Below, one piece after another: positions 44,251 through 53,677 of a DNA stretch of 64,000 nt. The notes beneath the pieces are model-generated. The model was not told where the DNA came from, made no database searches, and saw nothing but the letters and a program-made list of their open reading frames with translations. The position numbers and the translations under genes were made by a program. How positions within the stretch are numbered: position 1 is the stretch's first letter; every line of letters starts with the position of its first letter. The stretch comes from [Ruminococcus] lactaris ATCC 29176 (GTDB taxonomy: Bacteria; Bacillota; Clostridia; Lachnospirales; Lachnospiraceae). Where the stretch lies: the NCBI RefSeq assembly GCF_025152405.1, contig NZ_CP102292.1, positions 1,922,001 through 1,986,000 on the forward strand, written 5' to 3'.

Positions 44251-44421
44251 TTATATCACAAAAAGAAAAGTCTGCCAGATTTTCATCCGATCTTCCCAGG
44301 AAGCCGGAATATCAGTCTTCAGATAGGTGAGGATGTCCGCCGTTGTTGTATAATGCCCGGCATCCGTGTTTTGCCAAAGGTATTTCAATATGTGTAACAG
44401 TCTGCTCTTGGATTCTGCCAT
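44251..44421 (-). pseudogene. N-terminal fragment of a WYL-type transcriptional regulator
   Basis: A 56-codon frame starts at an ATG with CAGGAGTG upstream. It encodes SKSRLLHILKYLWQNTDAG followed by TTTADILTYLK, matching the helix-turn-helix start of WYL-domain regulators. The normal protein is about 300 residues, so nearly all is missing; the frame ends soon after IPASWEDRMKIW. It lies exactly at the left edge of the GC-rich island and may mark an insertion or deletion junction. Confidence 0.7.
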
Positions 44422-44453
44422 AGCGTCACTCCTGTTGTTTTTTGCGGAAGCCC

Positions 44454-44924
44454 TTATTTCTTTGAGCTTCTTTTCAGCTCGTATGTCCCGCCGACCGTGC
44501 CCTCGTCACCGATCAAGGTAAGGGTATTTCCGTCAACGGTAAATTCATATTCGGAATCCCGCACCGACTCATTGGCGTAATCGATCATGAGCTTGTTGCC
44601 GTCGATGGTATAGGTGAATTCGTAGGATATGGAGGGCAGCTCCATTGCACCGCTTCCGCTGCCGTCAAAGGAATAGGTGGTCGTTCCGTCGAACTCCCAT
44701 GTGCCTGCAAGTGCGTCCGTGCCGCCGGAGCAGCCTTTTGCCAGCAGTATAATGCCAACGATGATTACCGCCAGTGCGGCGATCGCACCGCAAAGCACCA
44801 TACGGTGCTGCGTCTGTTTTTTCTTCCTTTTTCTGATTCTCTCTACCGTTCGATCTGACTCGTTCGGGAATCGTCCCGGCGGTTGCTGCCTGACGGGGCG
44901 GTTCGATTGATAATCCTGCATCAT
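44454..44924 (-). CDS. Membrane-anchored protein with a lipocalin-like DUF5640-type domain
   Basis: This 156-residue protein has a basic cytosolic start, one transmembrane helix (near residues 44-62, LCGAIAALAVIIVGIILLA) and an outer domain. The domain begins TDALAGTWEFDGTTTYSFDGSG and continues YEFTYTIDGNKLMIDY and TLTLIGDEGTVGGTYEL, the repeated beta-strand pattern of DUF5640-like domains. The ATG at 44924 follows GGAGAA; two further ATGs upstream or adjacent are possible. It is downstream of the giant surface protein and shares its richer GC content. Function unknown. Confidence 0.75.
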   Translation of the reverse strand: MMQDYQSNRPVRQQPPGRFPNESDRTVERIRKRKKKQTQHRMVLCGAIAALAVIIVGIILLAKGCSGGTDALAGTWEFDGTTTYSFDGSGSGAMELPSISYEFTYTIDGNKLMIDYANESVRDSEYEFTVDGNTLTLIGDEGTVGGTYELKRSSKK

Positions 44925-45004
44925 GTGGTTCTTCTCCATTCCAAGCGAAAGGGCGATGACGGCAATGTCCGTCACCACCCTTTGCTCAAAGGTTCGCAGC
45001 TGAT

Positions 45005-48000
45005 TTATTCAGCGTTTTCTTTCTTCTTTTTGCTGTAAACGGTGATGCCGATCACTGCACCGCCGCTGATAAACAGCAGTGCAATCCAGAGGATCATATT
45101 GCTGTTGTCACCGGTTTTTGGGCCTTCTGCACCGGTGTTCGAGTTGGTTTGCGTAGGATCGGTCGGTTTTGTTGTGGAGCCGGTAGCCAGAATCTCAACT
45201 GCCGCCTTCTTGTAGCCGCAAACCTTGCACTCCTCATGCTTGGAGCCCTTTTGGGTTGCGGTCGCTTCCTTATCAACAACCCACTTGAAGTCGTGTGCCG
45301 CCTTATCGGCCTTATCTCCGCAGGAGCACTCATGCCAGTGGTTGTCGGCATCGTACTTCCAGTCGGAGCCGTAGCTGTGAGTATGCTCACCGCCGCCGGT
45401 TGCCGGGATAGTTTCGGTTGTCATCGTATAACTGCAGACGGTGCATTCCTTATGCTTTGAGCCGCTTGTGGTAGCTGTTGCCGGGGTGTCGATAATCCAT
45501 TCACCGGCGGTATGTGCCGCCTTATCGGCCTTATCTCCGCAGGAGCACTCATGCCAGTGGTTGTCGGCATCGTACTTCCAGTCGGAGCCGTAGCTGTGAG
45601 TATGCTCACCGCCGCCGGTTGCCGGGATGGTTTCGGTTGCCATCATATAACCGCAGACGGTGCATTCCTTATGCTTTGAGCCGCTTGTGGTAGCTGTTGC
45701 CGGGGTGTCGATGATCCATTCACCGGCGGTATGTGCCGCCTTGCTGTCCTCGATGATCACGCCGCAGCCGACAACGGTGCACTCTTTCCAGTGATCGGTA
45801 TGATCGGACTTCCAGTCGGAAACGCTATGACCTGTTGCCGCAAGGATTACGCTTGTCTTGTCGGTAATTTCGGATGCACCGGTTGCATCCTCAAACCACT
45901 TGTCACAGCCGTCGCAGGTGTAATATGCCGTGTTGCCTTTCTCCGTGCAAGTAGGAGCCTTTGCGGGAACGAGGGTCAGATTGTGCGTATGCGGTACGGT
46001 CTTGTCATATCCGCAGGTGTCGCAGATGTTATCGCTGCCGTAATCGTGAGCCGCCTCGTCCTTCTTTTCGTGGCAGCGAGAGCATTCTTTCCAATGATTG
46101 TCTGTGTCCTTGCTCCAATCGCTTGCCCATGCGTGCCCGAGCTGTGTACCGGCTGCCGTAAAGGTTTCTGTTGTGCTGATCTCTCCGCAGGAGCAGCTCT
46201 TGAAATATACTGCATCGTTGGTGCAGTCGGCAGCCGACTTGAGGGTTTCCGGCTTCTGAATTTCCTGATCGTAGGTATGGGTATGAGGAATTGCCTTGTA
46301 TGTTACAATAACGGTTTTGTCTGCGTCCATCGTAACATTCAGGATATTGGAAAGTACGTCTGTTACAACGCCGTTCACAGTAACAAGGTCGATTTCATAG
46401 CCGTCATCAGGGGTAAAGGTAACCGTTTCGGTGGAACCTTCGGTCAGTCCGGTTTTGCTTGCGGAAATCGTTCCGTGACCGCCGTTTACCTGTGTTGTGA
46501 GGCTATAGGTGGTGACCGGTGCGTTCTTGTAGGTCGCTTTCACGCTGACTTCACTGTCAGGCATTATGAAAGTAGTGGTTTCACTGTTCGCATCTTCAAG
46601 AGTAGCGCTGCCGCTTTCTACTACCCACTTATCAAACACCTTACCGTCAGGAGCCGCATTTGCGGTCAGAGTAATGGTTGTGCCTTGCGCCGCTTTACTG
46701 ATTTCGCTTCCTGCACCGATTGTCGCTTTGCCGTCCGTTACGATGATGGAATACTCTTTACTCTCCCAGATTGCATAGAAGGTAGTATCCGAGCTTACTT
46801 CATAGGTCGTGCCGGAAATAACCGAACCGTCGGCACTGGTTGACCAGCCCTTGAATTGCTTGCCTTCCGGTTCAGTAAAACCGCAGGCGGGCAGGGTGTA
46901 ATTTGCCCCGGCCTTGACGGTCACGGAATCCATAGTGCCCGTGCCGCCGTTGCCGTTAAAGGTGATGGTCACGCTATGGCTGCTGGAATCAAACTGCGCA
47001 GTCAGCCTGGTTACGACCGCCGGAACGTTATCGCCGGGTGCGTACAGGTTCCCATCGCTGCCAAGCCACTTAAAGTAGCTGCCTGTATTTCCGTCCGGGC
47101 GGGTCAGACCGTCGGACGCAGGTGCGGTAAAGCTCTCGCCTGTTTTCACAATAATCTGGATAGTATCCGGGCTTCCGCCTAATTTGCCTCCGCCCAGGTC
47201 GAGGGTGACGGCTTTCAGGCCGTCAGTGCCCAGAGTGTCCGGGTTCAGGACTTCCAGGACGGGGCGGAAACCGAAGTACGGGAAGTCAAGCGTAGTATTG
47301 GCGTCGGCAAATTTACGGGGCGAATGGTACCCGCGAACCACACGGTTCGATAGCGTATAGGGTGAAGTATCTTGTCCCCAGGACTCCATCTTTCCCCAGT
47401 TTTTGATATATCCGCCGTTCTTGTCCAGTATCCTGTCCCATTCGTTGCTTTGGGGCGTGCCGAGTGAATAATTGCTTGTAGCGGCACTTCCTCCGGACGG
47501 CGCACGCATCGTATATTCCACGCTGCCGGCAGCGTAGCCTTTGCCAAAAATCAGCCCTTCGGCATGCAGCTTATCCCAGCTTACCGCATGCGTTACGGCA
47601 TAGTCCGCCACGAACAGGCTGTGGGCATATTCGTTCTGCTGTGCATACTCCTCGGTGGTTGCCATCTCTGATGTGAGCTTGTAGGCGTCCACTGTCCCGG
47701 CGTAGGTAAAGGGAACATAGTGCATTGTACTGTCCGGTAGTGCGTCATTCGCCGTGCCGGGAATGCTCTCGCCTGAGAGGTCAAAGTAATAGGTGCCACC
47801 GGGAGCGAGGGTAAACTGCTCCTTGCTTATATCCTTGAAGATAGCTTTGACCTCCACATTGTTGTCCGGCATGGTAAACCTGCCGTTGGTGATTACAAGC
47901 CCTGCCGGAGATTCGACCTGCCACATCTTGAAGTGGTAGCCTGTATCGGGCGTGGCGGTCAGGATGATCTCGGTACCGAACACGGCTTTTGCATAAGAGG

Positions 48001-51000
48001 CTGAAGCCGTGCCGCCGCCCTCTGTAATGATGGTTACGGTATAGGTGTCAGAATCAAACTGTGCCGTCAGTCTGGTTACGTCTGCCGGAACATTGTCGCC
48101 CGGTGCGTAGAGCTTGCCATTGCTGTCACGCCACTTAAAGTAGCTGCCTGTATTTCCGTCCGGGCGGGTCAGACCGTCGGACGCAGGCGCGGTAAAGCTC
48201 TCGCCTGTTTTCACAATAATCTGGATAGTATCCGGGCTTCCGCCTAATTTGCCTCCGCCCAGGTCGAGGGTGACGGCTTTCAGGCCGTCAGTGCCCAGAG
48301 TGTCCGGGTTCAGGACTTCCAGGACGGGGCGGAAACCGAAGTACGGGAAGTCAAGCGTAGTATTGGCGTCGGCAAATTTACGGGGCGAATGGTACCCGCG
48401 AACCACACGGTTCGATAGCGTATAGGGTGAAGTATCTTGTCCCCAGGACTCCATCTTTCCCCAGTTTTTGATATATCCGCCGTTCTTGTCCAGTATCCTG
48501 TCCCATTCGTTGCTTTGGGGCGTGCCGAGTGAATAATTGCTTGTAGCGGCACTTCCCCCGGACGGCGCACGCATCGTATATTCCACGCTGCCGGCAGCGT
48601 AGCCTTTGCCAAAAATCAGCCCTTCGGCATGCAGCTTATCCCAGCTTACCGCATGCGTTACGGCATAGTCCGCCACGAACAGGCTGTGGGCATATTCGTT
48701 CTGCTGTGCATACTCCTCGGTGGTTGCCATCTCTGATGTGAGCTTGTAGGCGTCCACTGTCCCGGCGTAGGTAAAGGGAACATAGTGCATTGTACTGTCC
48801 GGCAGTGCGTCATTCGCTGTGCCGGGAATGCTCTCGCCTGAGAGGTCAAAGTAATAGGTGCCGCCGGGAGCGAGGGTAAACTGCTCCTTGCTCATATCCT
48901 CGAAGATGGCTTTGACCTCCACATTGCTGCCCGGCATGAGGAACTTATCGTCTTTGATAGTCACGCCGCCGCTCATGACCTCCCACTCCTTGAAGTGATA
49001 GCCGGTGTTTGGCGTGGCGGTCAGGGTGATCTCCGTACCAGCCACGGCTTTTGCATGAGAGGTGGAAGCCGTGCCGTTGCCGCCGCTGGTCACGGTTATG
49101 GTATACTCGGCAGGTGCAGGCGGCGTGACGGTGCGCTCGTAGCCGCATACATTGCAGATCGTATCCGCGTCATCGGTGTAGTCGTGTGCAGCCTTGTCCT
49201 TGATGCTCTTGTTCCTATTCGGGCAGTCATAGTCGGTGCATTCGTGCCAGTGGCTCGTGCCGTCCTTGCTCCAGTCGCTGTAGCTGTGCTCATGGTGCCG
49301 CCTGTATGTTCTGACTGTCGCCGTAGTCTCGTTTCCCGCGTTGTCAGTCGCGACCACGGTATATTCCGCTCCCGCGTCATTGTTGCCGCCATCCGGCGCG
49401 GGGAGACGATAGGTGGGGCCGTCTTGCGGCACACCGTTGATGGTCACGGACTTGACGCCGGAGGACGTCTCTCCCGATGCAGCCGGGTCGCTCACGGTGA
49501 AGGTGTACGCACCGGGCTTTCCATCGAGGGTATCCTCGACGGTGTAGCTTTCGCCGTCCGTCAGAGTTTCCATAACCGGGGCTTTCGTGTCCCTCTCAAG
49601 CACATGACCGCACACAGTGCAGAACTGCTCCTGATTGCTCCAGTCGCCGGGGATGTGCTTTCCGTTTTGCTTGGACATCTCCGCGGCGGGGTCTCGTGCA
49701 CCGCAGTTCTTGCAGGCCCAGATGTGGCAGCCATCCCTGTTCGCCCAGCCAAATTCATGGCTACATGTGCTTTCCACGCAGCGCAGCTCCAGCTTGCTAA
49801 TTACTCTGCCGTAATTGTAGGCATACGGCAGGCTCAGCCGCTGCAGGTCCACGCGCCCATTTTCGTTGGGTATGAGAAGCTCCGTCGTGGTGCCCCAGTC
49901 CATCTCATACGGTCCCTGGCTGCGGTGCCACTGCCACCCTGTCGCGCTCAGCCGCACGGACTTCCCGTCCGAGGCTCCGATTTTGATGTTCTCTTCATAC
50001 AACAGATCTTCCTGATTTTTCATCGCTGACATGTAGTGCGTCCGGTTTGAGCCTCTTCCGACCGCGGATGCAGACAGCTCTGTATAATCGGAGCTCGGAT
50101 AAAGCGGAAAGGCCAGCGCAGTCAGCGTTGTGTCCTTGATTAAAATGTTCCAGCTGTCGCCGTTCATGCCACCGCCGATGCCCGCACCGAAGTAGCCCTG
50201 TGCCTGCACCACGCCGCCGGTGATGGAAATGTCACAGCCCGAACCGTCTCTTCCGCCGCCGATACCCGCGCCGGCATAGTTACTAAAAGCTAAGACCGCT
50301 CCACCGGAAATCTCGATATGATGTGCATCCTCCCGCTCGTTCAGTCCGTCTTGATCGCCACTGCCGATTCCTGCTCCGGCTGACCTGCTGCTGGAAACCA
50401 CCGTGCCGCCCCTGATATAAATAAAGCGTCCGGGGCCGCCCTGTCCGCCGCCGATCCCTGCGCCTTGCGAAACGGAGGTCGCCGTCAGCTTGCCGGAATA
50501 CACATAAATCTGCTCGCCGACGCCGCCGTTTGCACCGCCGCCGATACCCGCAGCGAATGGGCCGCTGGTCGCAGAAATCTCACCGCTATAGATATCCGTC
50601 GCCAGAGAGCCGAAATGAAGGTTCACGCCGTGTCCCTGCGAGAATTTCTTGATTCCGACCTTTGAGCCTCCGATGCCAGCGCCATAAGTGCCGCCCTTAC
50701 ACGTGAACTTTGTCCCCGTCCGCACCAGAACCCGGAGATAACCATCGGTTTTGTTTTTCTGCAGTGCGGCGAAGTTCTCCGTGCCGATCAGCTCGCTGTC
50801 CCCGCCGATAAAGTACAGACAGGCAGAGGCACCGCCGTAAAGCTCGATGGCAGGGCCGTCCTTGGGTGCCTGAAGGCGGACGCCGTCCAGAAATATGTGC
50901 GGTGTATTGTTCTTGCCATCGATTTTGATCCGGTATTGAAAATACCAGTTTGGATCTGCGGATCCCTTAATCAGATAGGTCTTGCTGTCCTTGATTTTCA

Positions 51001-51169
51001 ATTCTTTGTTCTGCTTCGTAAGGTCCACTGTCTTGTCAAACGTCGTTGGGACGGAAAGCTTGACATCCGGTAGCTCACCCGCAGCAAAGGCCGTTGTCGG
51101 CAGCATGGTCAGCACCATGGTCAGCACCATGCAGCACAGCAGCAGGATACTGAGTATTCGTTTTTTCAT
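45005..51169 (-). CDS. Giant repeat-rich cell-surface protein with sortase-like signal
   Basis: This 2054-residue secreted protein starts with a signal peptide (LSILLLCCMVLTMVLTML...AFA). Residues about 155-340 carry repeated GAGIGGG turns, suggesting a beta-helix. Cys/His-rich segments, an Ig-like region and InlB-type repeats (TITVTSGGNGTAS...GYHFKEWEV) follow. Two near-identical 355-residue-period modules lie near 755-1020 and 1110-1375, then a Listeria-Bacteroides repeat (GWSTSADGSVISGTTYEV), then HWHEC and KECTVCGY motifs. The tail EGPKTGD, a hydrophobic helix and KKKK resembles a cell-wall sorting signal. GGAGGAG precedes 51169. An adhesin-like role is inferred. Confidence 0.85.
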   Translation of the reverse strand: MKKRILSILLLCCMVLTMVLTMLPTTAFAAGELPDVKLSVPTTFDKTVDLTKQNKELKIKDSKTYLIKGSADPNWYFQYRIKIDGKNNTPHIFLDGVRLQAPKDGPAIELYGGASACLYFIGGDSELIGTENFAALQKNKTDGYLRVLVRTGTKFTCKGGTYGAGIGGSKVGIKKFSQGHGVNLHFGSLATDIYSGEISATSGPFAAGIGGGANGGVGEQIYVYSGKLTATSVSQGAGIGGGQGGPGRFIYIRGGTVVSSSRSAGAGIGSGDQDGLNEREDAHHIEISGGAVLAFSNYAGAGIGGGRDGSGCDISITGGVVQAQGYFGAGIGGGMNGDSWNILIKDTTLTALAFPLYPSSDYTELSASAVGRGSNRTHYMSAMKNQEDLLYEENIKIGASDGKSVRLSATGWQWHRSQGPYEMDWGTTTELLIPNENGRVDLQRLSLPYAYNYGRVISKLELRCVESTCSHEFGWANRDGCHIWACKNCGARDPAAEMSKQNGKHIPGDWSNQEQFCTVCGHVLERDTKAPVMETLTDGESYTVEDTLDGKPGAYTFTVSDPAASGETSSGVKSVTINGVPQDGPTYRLPAPDGGNNDAGAEYTVVATDNAGNETTATVRTYRRHHEHSYSDWSKDGTSHWHECTDYDCPNRNKSIKDKAAHDYTDDADTICNVCGYERTVTPPAPAEYTITVTSGGNGTASTSHAKAVAGTEITLTATPNTGYHFKEWEVMSGGVTIKDDKFLMPGSNVEVKAIFEDMSKEQFTLAPGGTYYFDLSGESIPGTANDALPDSTMHYVPFTYAGTVDAYKLTSEMATTEEYAQQNEYAHSLFVADYAVTHAVSWDKLHAEGLIFGKGYAAGSVEYTMRAPSGGSAATSNYSLGTPQSNEWDRILDKNGGYIKNWGKMESWGQDTSPYTLSNRVVRGYHSPRKFADANTTLDFPYFGFRPVLEVLNPDTLGTDGLKAVTLDLGGGKLGGSPDTIQIIVKTGESFTAPASDGLTRPDGNTGSYFKWRDSNGKLYAPGDNVPADVTRLTAQFDSDTYTVTIITEGGGTASASYAKAVFGTEIILTATPDTGYHFKMWQVESPAGLVITNGRFTMPDNNVEVKAIFKDISKEQFTLAPGGTYYFDLSGESIPGTANDALPDSTMHYVPFTYAGTVDAYKLTSEMATTEEYAQQNEYAHSLFVADYAVTHAVSWDKLHAEGLIFGKGYAAGSVEYTMRAPSGGSAATSNYSLGTPQSNEWDRILDKNGGYIKNWGKMESWGQDTSPYTLSNRVVRGYHSPRKFADANTTLDFPYFGFRPVLEVLNPDTLGTDGLKAVTLDLGGGKLGGSPDTIQIIVKTGESFTAPASDGLTRPDGNTGSYFKWLGSDGNLYAPGDNVPAVVTRLTAQFDSSSHSVTITFNGNGGTGTMDSVTVKAGANYTLPACGFTEPEGKQFKGWSTSADGSVISGTTYEVSSDTTFYAIWESKEYSIIVTDGKATIGAGSEISKAAQGTTITLTANAAPDGKVFDKWVVESGSATLEDANSETTTFIMPDSEVSVKATYKNAPVTTYSLTTQVNGGHGTISASKTGLTEGSTETVTFTPDDGYEIDLVTVNGVVTDVLSNILNVTMDADKTVIVTYKAIPHTHTYDQEIQKPETLKSAADCTNDAVYFKSCSCGEISTTETFTAAGTQLGHAWASDWSKDTDNHWKECSRCHEKKDEAAHDYGSDNICDTCGYDKTVPHTHNLTLVPAKAPTCTEKGNTAYYTCDGCDKWFEDATGASEITDKTSVILAATGHSVSDWKSDHTDHWKECTVVGCGVIIEDSKAAHTAGEWIIDTPATATTSGSKHKECTVCGYMMATETIPATGGGEHTHSYGSDWKYDADNHWHECSCGDKADKAAHTAGEWIIDTPATATTSGSKHKECTVCSYTMTTETIPATGGGEHTHSYGSDWKYDADNHWHECSCGDKADKAAHDFKWVVDKEATATQKGSKHEECKVCGYKKAAVEILATGSTTKPTDPTQTNSNTGAEGPKTGDNSNMILWIALLFISGGAVIGITVYSKKKKENAE
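45302..45674 (-). repeat. Tandem 219-base repeat in surface-protein gene
   Basis: Two almost identical in-frame copies (starting 45302 and 45521) encode 73-residue units with HWHECSCGDKADKAAH and a KECTVC turn; a third, diverged unit follows towards the N-terminus. Confidence 0.85.
47065..47870 (-). repeat. Long direct repeat, copy 2, in surface-protein gene
   Basis: About 806 bases that match 48130-48935 at an exact offset of 1065 bases (355 codons), with only scattered, mostly silent differences. The unit begins within the GSYFKW segment and ends in the VEVKAIF region. Confidence 0.92.
48130..48935 (-). repeat. Long direct repeat, copy 1, in surface-protein gene
   Basis: Partner of the copy at 47065-47870. 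The near identity outside a diverged 260-base spacer suggests recent duplication or ongoing gene conversion; loss or gain of a unit would stay in frame. Confidence 0.92.
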
Positions 51170-51519
51170 TGGCTTTTCTCCTCCTTTTCGTGTCGGGCGT
51201 GCTTGTTCGCCGCACCTTTTTTCTGTTTTTCTCTGATTCTGAGCCGGAAGCACAGTGCGGTGATGACCACCGCCGCCGCGAATGACACAACGGCCACCAG
51301 TACATAGCCGCCTGCGTCCTCCCGCAGCAGCATCGTGCCGAAGCTGCCCCATGCGGCGGCCTGTCCCGGAGCGATAAGTGCGTCTGCCGCCTGCATCAGC
51401 ACCGCGAACAGCAGCATACACGCGGCGCTCAGCCCATATATGCCGCACCGCTGCCTTCGGCGGGTGTTTTCCCGCACCCGCTGCTTGACGAGTGCGACCC
51501 GTCTTGCGGTATTGTACAT
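51166..51519 (-). CDS. Small two-helix membrane protein coupled to the surface protein
   Basis: This 117-residue protein has a basic start and two hydrophobic segments (about 27-46, YGLSAACMLLFAVLMQAADA, and 72-91, GGYVLVAVVSFAAAVVITAL), then a charged tail. I do not recognise a family. A GGAGG site lies upstream, and its TGA stop overlaps the ATG of the giant surface protein as ATGA, so the two should be translated together. It could help insert or assemble the large product, but nothing in the sequence shows this directly. Confidence 0.75.
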   Translation of the reverse strand: MYNTARRVALVKQRVRENTRRRQRCGIYGLSAACMLLFAVLMQAADALIAPGQAAAWGSFGTMLLREDAGGYVLVAVVSFAAAVVITALCFRLRIREKQKKGAANKHARHEKEEKSQ

Positions 51520-51625
51520 ATCGTTTGAACCTCCTCACTGGATTTTTTGAAATGCGGCTTAAAAACCCCTTCACTTATATAGGTACAAAAAATCGAAAAA
51601 ACTCTCACCCAAAACGCAAAATTTT

Positions 51626-51860
51626 TCAAAAAAATTTGAGAGCCGCCAAAAAGCAGCTCTCAAGGAGTGAATATTCGGTTATTTCCTCCGCGATAAGCGG
51701 AAAACGGACCATCTTCCCGCCGCCTACGATCAGGCCGCAGAGGACGTGCATGGCTCCCGTGCCGAAGCCCCGGAAGAAGATGAAGGAGAAGCGGTCAGCA
51801 CCGTTCTGGATGAGATAGCACACATTTTCAAAGGTGGCGAAGGCGAGGGCAATCGGGACG
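51626..51860 (-). pseudogene. C-terminal fragment of a PrsW-type membrane protease
   Basis: The frame reads ALAFATFENVCYLIQNG and FRGFGTGAMHVLCGLIVGG, the glutamate- and histidine-bearing core of PrsW family intramembrane metalloproteases. About 75 residues remain of a normal 200 or more. Its 5' end is fused out of frame to a helix-turn-helix gene start. The last codons run through a terminator-like hairpin. Confidence 0.65.
51628..51663 (-). terminator. Terminator at the end of the PrsW fragment
   Basis: On the minus strand TTGAGAGC and GCTCTCAA form the stem, followed by ATTTTTTTG. It would shield the downstream surface-protein operon from read-through. Confidence 0.7.
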
Positions 51861-51966
51861 CACCGGGGATCCGCCCCTCGGTGCAATACTGATTGACCCG
51901 CCGCTCCGATACGCCCCAACGGTAGGACGCCTCCCGAATGGAGATATAGCCCTTGATCCCGTTCAT
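51855..51966 (-). pseudogene. N-terminal fragment of an excisionase-like HTH protein
   Basis: After GGAGGTG and an ATG, about 37 codons encode NGIKGYISIREASYRWGVSE and YCTEGRIPGASRL, the usual start of small MerR/Xis-like helix-turn-helix proteins found on integrative elements. The expected continuation (a GRSWxIP segment) is replaced by sequence from the PrsW gene in another frame, so this is a deletion junction rather than an intact gene. Confidence 0.7.
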
Positions 51967-51981
51967 ACCGCACCTCCGCAT

Positions 51982-52331
51982 GGATAATACTCAACACAAT
52001 ACATTATGTACGAATATCCGAATAAAAGTAAGCCCACACGGACGACTTTTCACGAAGTTTTTTCGGGGTTGTCAAATTCATCTGCGATCAATAATCGGGA
52101 GACGGTGTTGCATATCCGTCCGGCAGTATCCGAAACAGAGGGTATATTTGCAGATTTTTCTCCATGATCAGGGCTGTGTCATATTTGAGTGAAGTCAATT
52201 CATGCAGTTTTGTTCAGCCTGTACATATCCTGCATTTGGTGGTCACTCTCGGCTGTTTTCGCGGCAGGAAGAAAAAGCAACGGTCGATTTGCTTTCAAGC
52301 CGCTTGGACGGTTCATTGCTTCGCCCCCGTT
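51982..52331. other. Gap without recognisable gene
   Basis: About 350 bases between the HTH fragment and the relaxase remnant. Short frames on both strands show no family resemblance, good start sites or hairpins. It looks like decayed element sequence. Confidence 0.5.
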
Positions 52332-53453
52332 TCACATTTCTCTTTTTGGCGAGGCAGATAGGAGCATTTCCGTTCCCCCTTCGCCTTTCGTATGACCAGG
52401 TTCTATGCGGCTTATATGTGGCGATGTATCACTCAACCTTTTTATCATATACCTTTTTATTTGAACTGCAGATGGGTTCAAACCGCCATTTTCGAATAAT
52501 CCGCCGCATCGGCAATACCGAAAAAATGCTTCCGCAGCAGCGTTGAAAACAGCATAAAAGAAAGACTCGTCATTCTCCGGTATCTCATGTTTTTCCTGAA
52601 ACTCGTCATATGCCTCATATACAGAAACATCCGGTTTTCTGGTCGGCTGTGACTCCTGTGTTGGTACCTGCTTTTTAGCCTTAGAAGCAGACTCTTTCAC
52701 TTCGTCCTCATCCTCTTCCCATCTAGGATAATCCTTCATGGACTGATAGGTTCTCTCAAGCATATTTACCACATCATGGATGTTCTGCGTGGTCGGGTCA
52801 TTCATGGCAAGTCTGATAAACACACGTATTTCATCCTTAAAAGATAGTTTTCCACGCTTTTCCATCTGGCTCTCCGCAAAGGTGCGTTCCTCTCTGGTCT
52901 TATCCGGATTGTAGAAGCTGTCACGAACAGAGTGCGTCAAGCTCCGGCTCCTGCACTGTTCTCCAAAATACTCCGACATTTCCACCAGTTCCTTCGGACC
53001 TCTCCGAAAGGAAGAACCATCCTTCTGGTTACAGTTATTTACCAGAAAATGCACGTGAACATGCTCCGTATCCACATGAACCGCAACCAATACCTCAAAT
53101 CCCTTTTTCCAGAAGAACTTATGAGCGAAGTCCTCCGCTATCTTGTAAGCATCTTCATAAGTCAGTTTATCATTGTCCTCCGGATGAAAGGATATGGACA
53201 GCTTCTGTGCAAGAAGATCCCGCGGGAAGAACCGACTATACTTCTTCTGATGCATTTTCCTTGTCATAAGGACACTGTTTGCAAAGTTATCCCGATTGCA
53301 GCCAAAGGCATTATATAACTCCGACTTTGTCTTGATAACACCGGAACTTAGCTGTTCCTTCTTCTTCCCCAGAATATAATCTGCAGCACTGTGAAGCTGT
53401 GCTGCAGACTTGCATGGAGCATATTTTACATTGACATTTCCATATACTGCCAT
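52332..53453 (-). CDS. Relaxase/mobilization nuclease, C-terminally truncated
   Basis: This 373-residue frame encodes a MobA/VirD2-like relaxase that nicks DNA at an origin of transfer. The N-terminus has a Tyr-rich start (VYGNVNVKYAPCKSAAQL), and the histidine triad is seen in HVDTEHVHVHFLVNNCN (near residues 127-143). Residues up to about 320 look normal. The last 50 (from GGLFENGGLN) look unrelated and low in similarity, so the true C-terminus was probably lost. No MobC-like partner, oriT or integrase remains nearby, so the element is likely immobile. Confidence 0.8.
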   Translation of the reverse strand: MAVYGNVNVKYAPCKSAAQLHSAADYILGKKKEQLSSGVIKTKSELYNAFGCNRDNFANSVLMTRKMHQKKYSRFFPRDLLAQKLSISFHPEDNDKLTYEDAYKIAEDFAHKFFWKKGFEVLVAVHVDTEHVHVHFLVNNCNQKDGSSFRRGPKELVEMSEYFGEQCRSRSLTHSVRDSFYNPDKTREERTFAESQMEKRGKLSFKDEIRVFIRLAMNDPTTQNIHDVVNMLERTYQSMKDYPRWEEDEDEVKESASKAKKQVPTQESQPTRKPDVSVYEAYDEFQEKHEIPENDESFFYAVFNAAAEAFFRYCRCGGLFENGGLNPSAVQIKRYMIKRLSDTSPHISRIEPGHTKGEGGTEMLLSASPKREM

Positions 53454-53623
53454 CTAACTCACCACCTTTTCATATAGTTTTAATACTGAGTCTTCATCTT
53501 TTTCCCCTTTTTCAGTTTGTATTTCTTTTCATCTTTGGCAAAGATTTTTGTCTGATTCGGAACTTCCATTTTCAGCAATTTCACCCGGACAAATAATTTT
53601 TTGGGTATTTCTTAAGAAAAGAA

Positions 53624-53653
53624 TTGTAAAGTACATGTAAAGTGTTCTATAAT
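53624..53653 (+). promoter_or_regulatory. Promoter upstream of structured leader and Na/Pi cotransporter
   Basis: TTGTAA (53624-53629), an 18-base spacer and TATAAT (53648-53653); transcription would start near 53660 and include the structured segment that follows. Confidence 0.65.
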
Positions 53654-53677
53654 GGATGGCGTACGTATTAAAAAGAT

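Noticed and set aside
45731-50029. Long plus-strand reading frames (up to 370 codons) opposite the surface-protein gene
   Set aside because: They mirror the GC-rich codon pattern of the minus-strand gene, lack ribosome sites and family resemblance, and repeat where the gene repeats.
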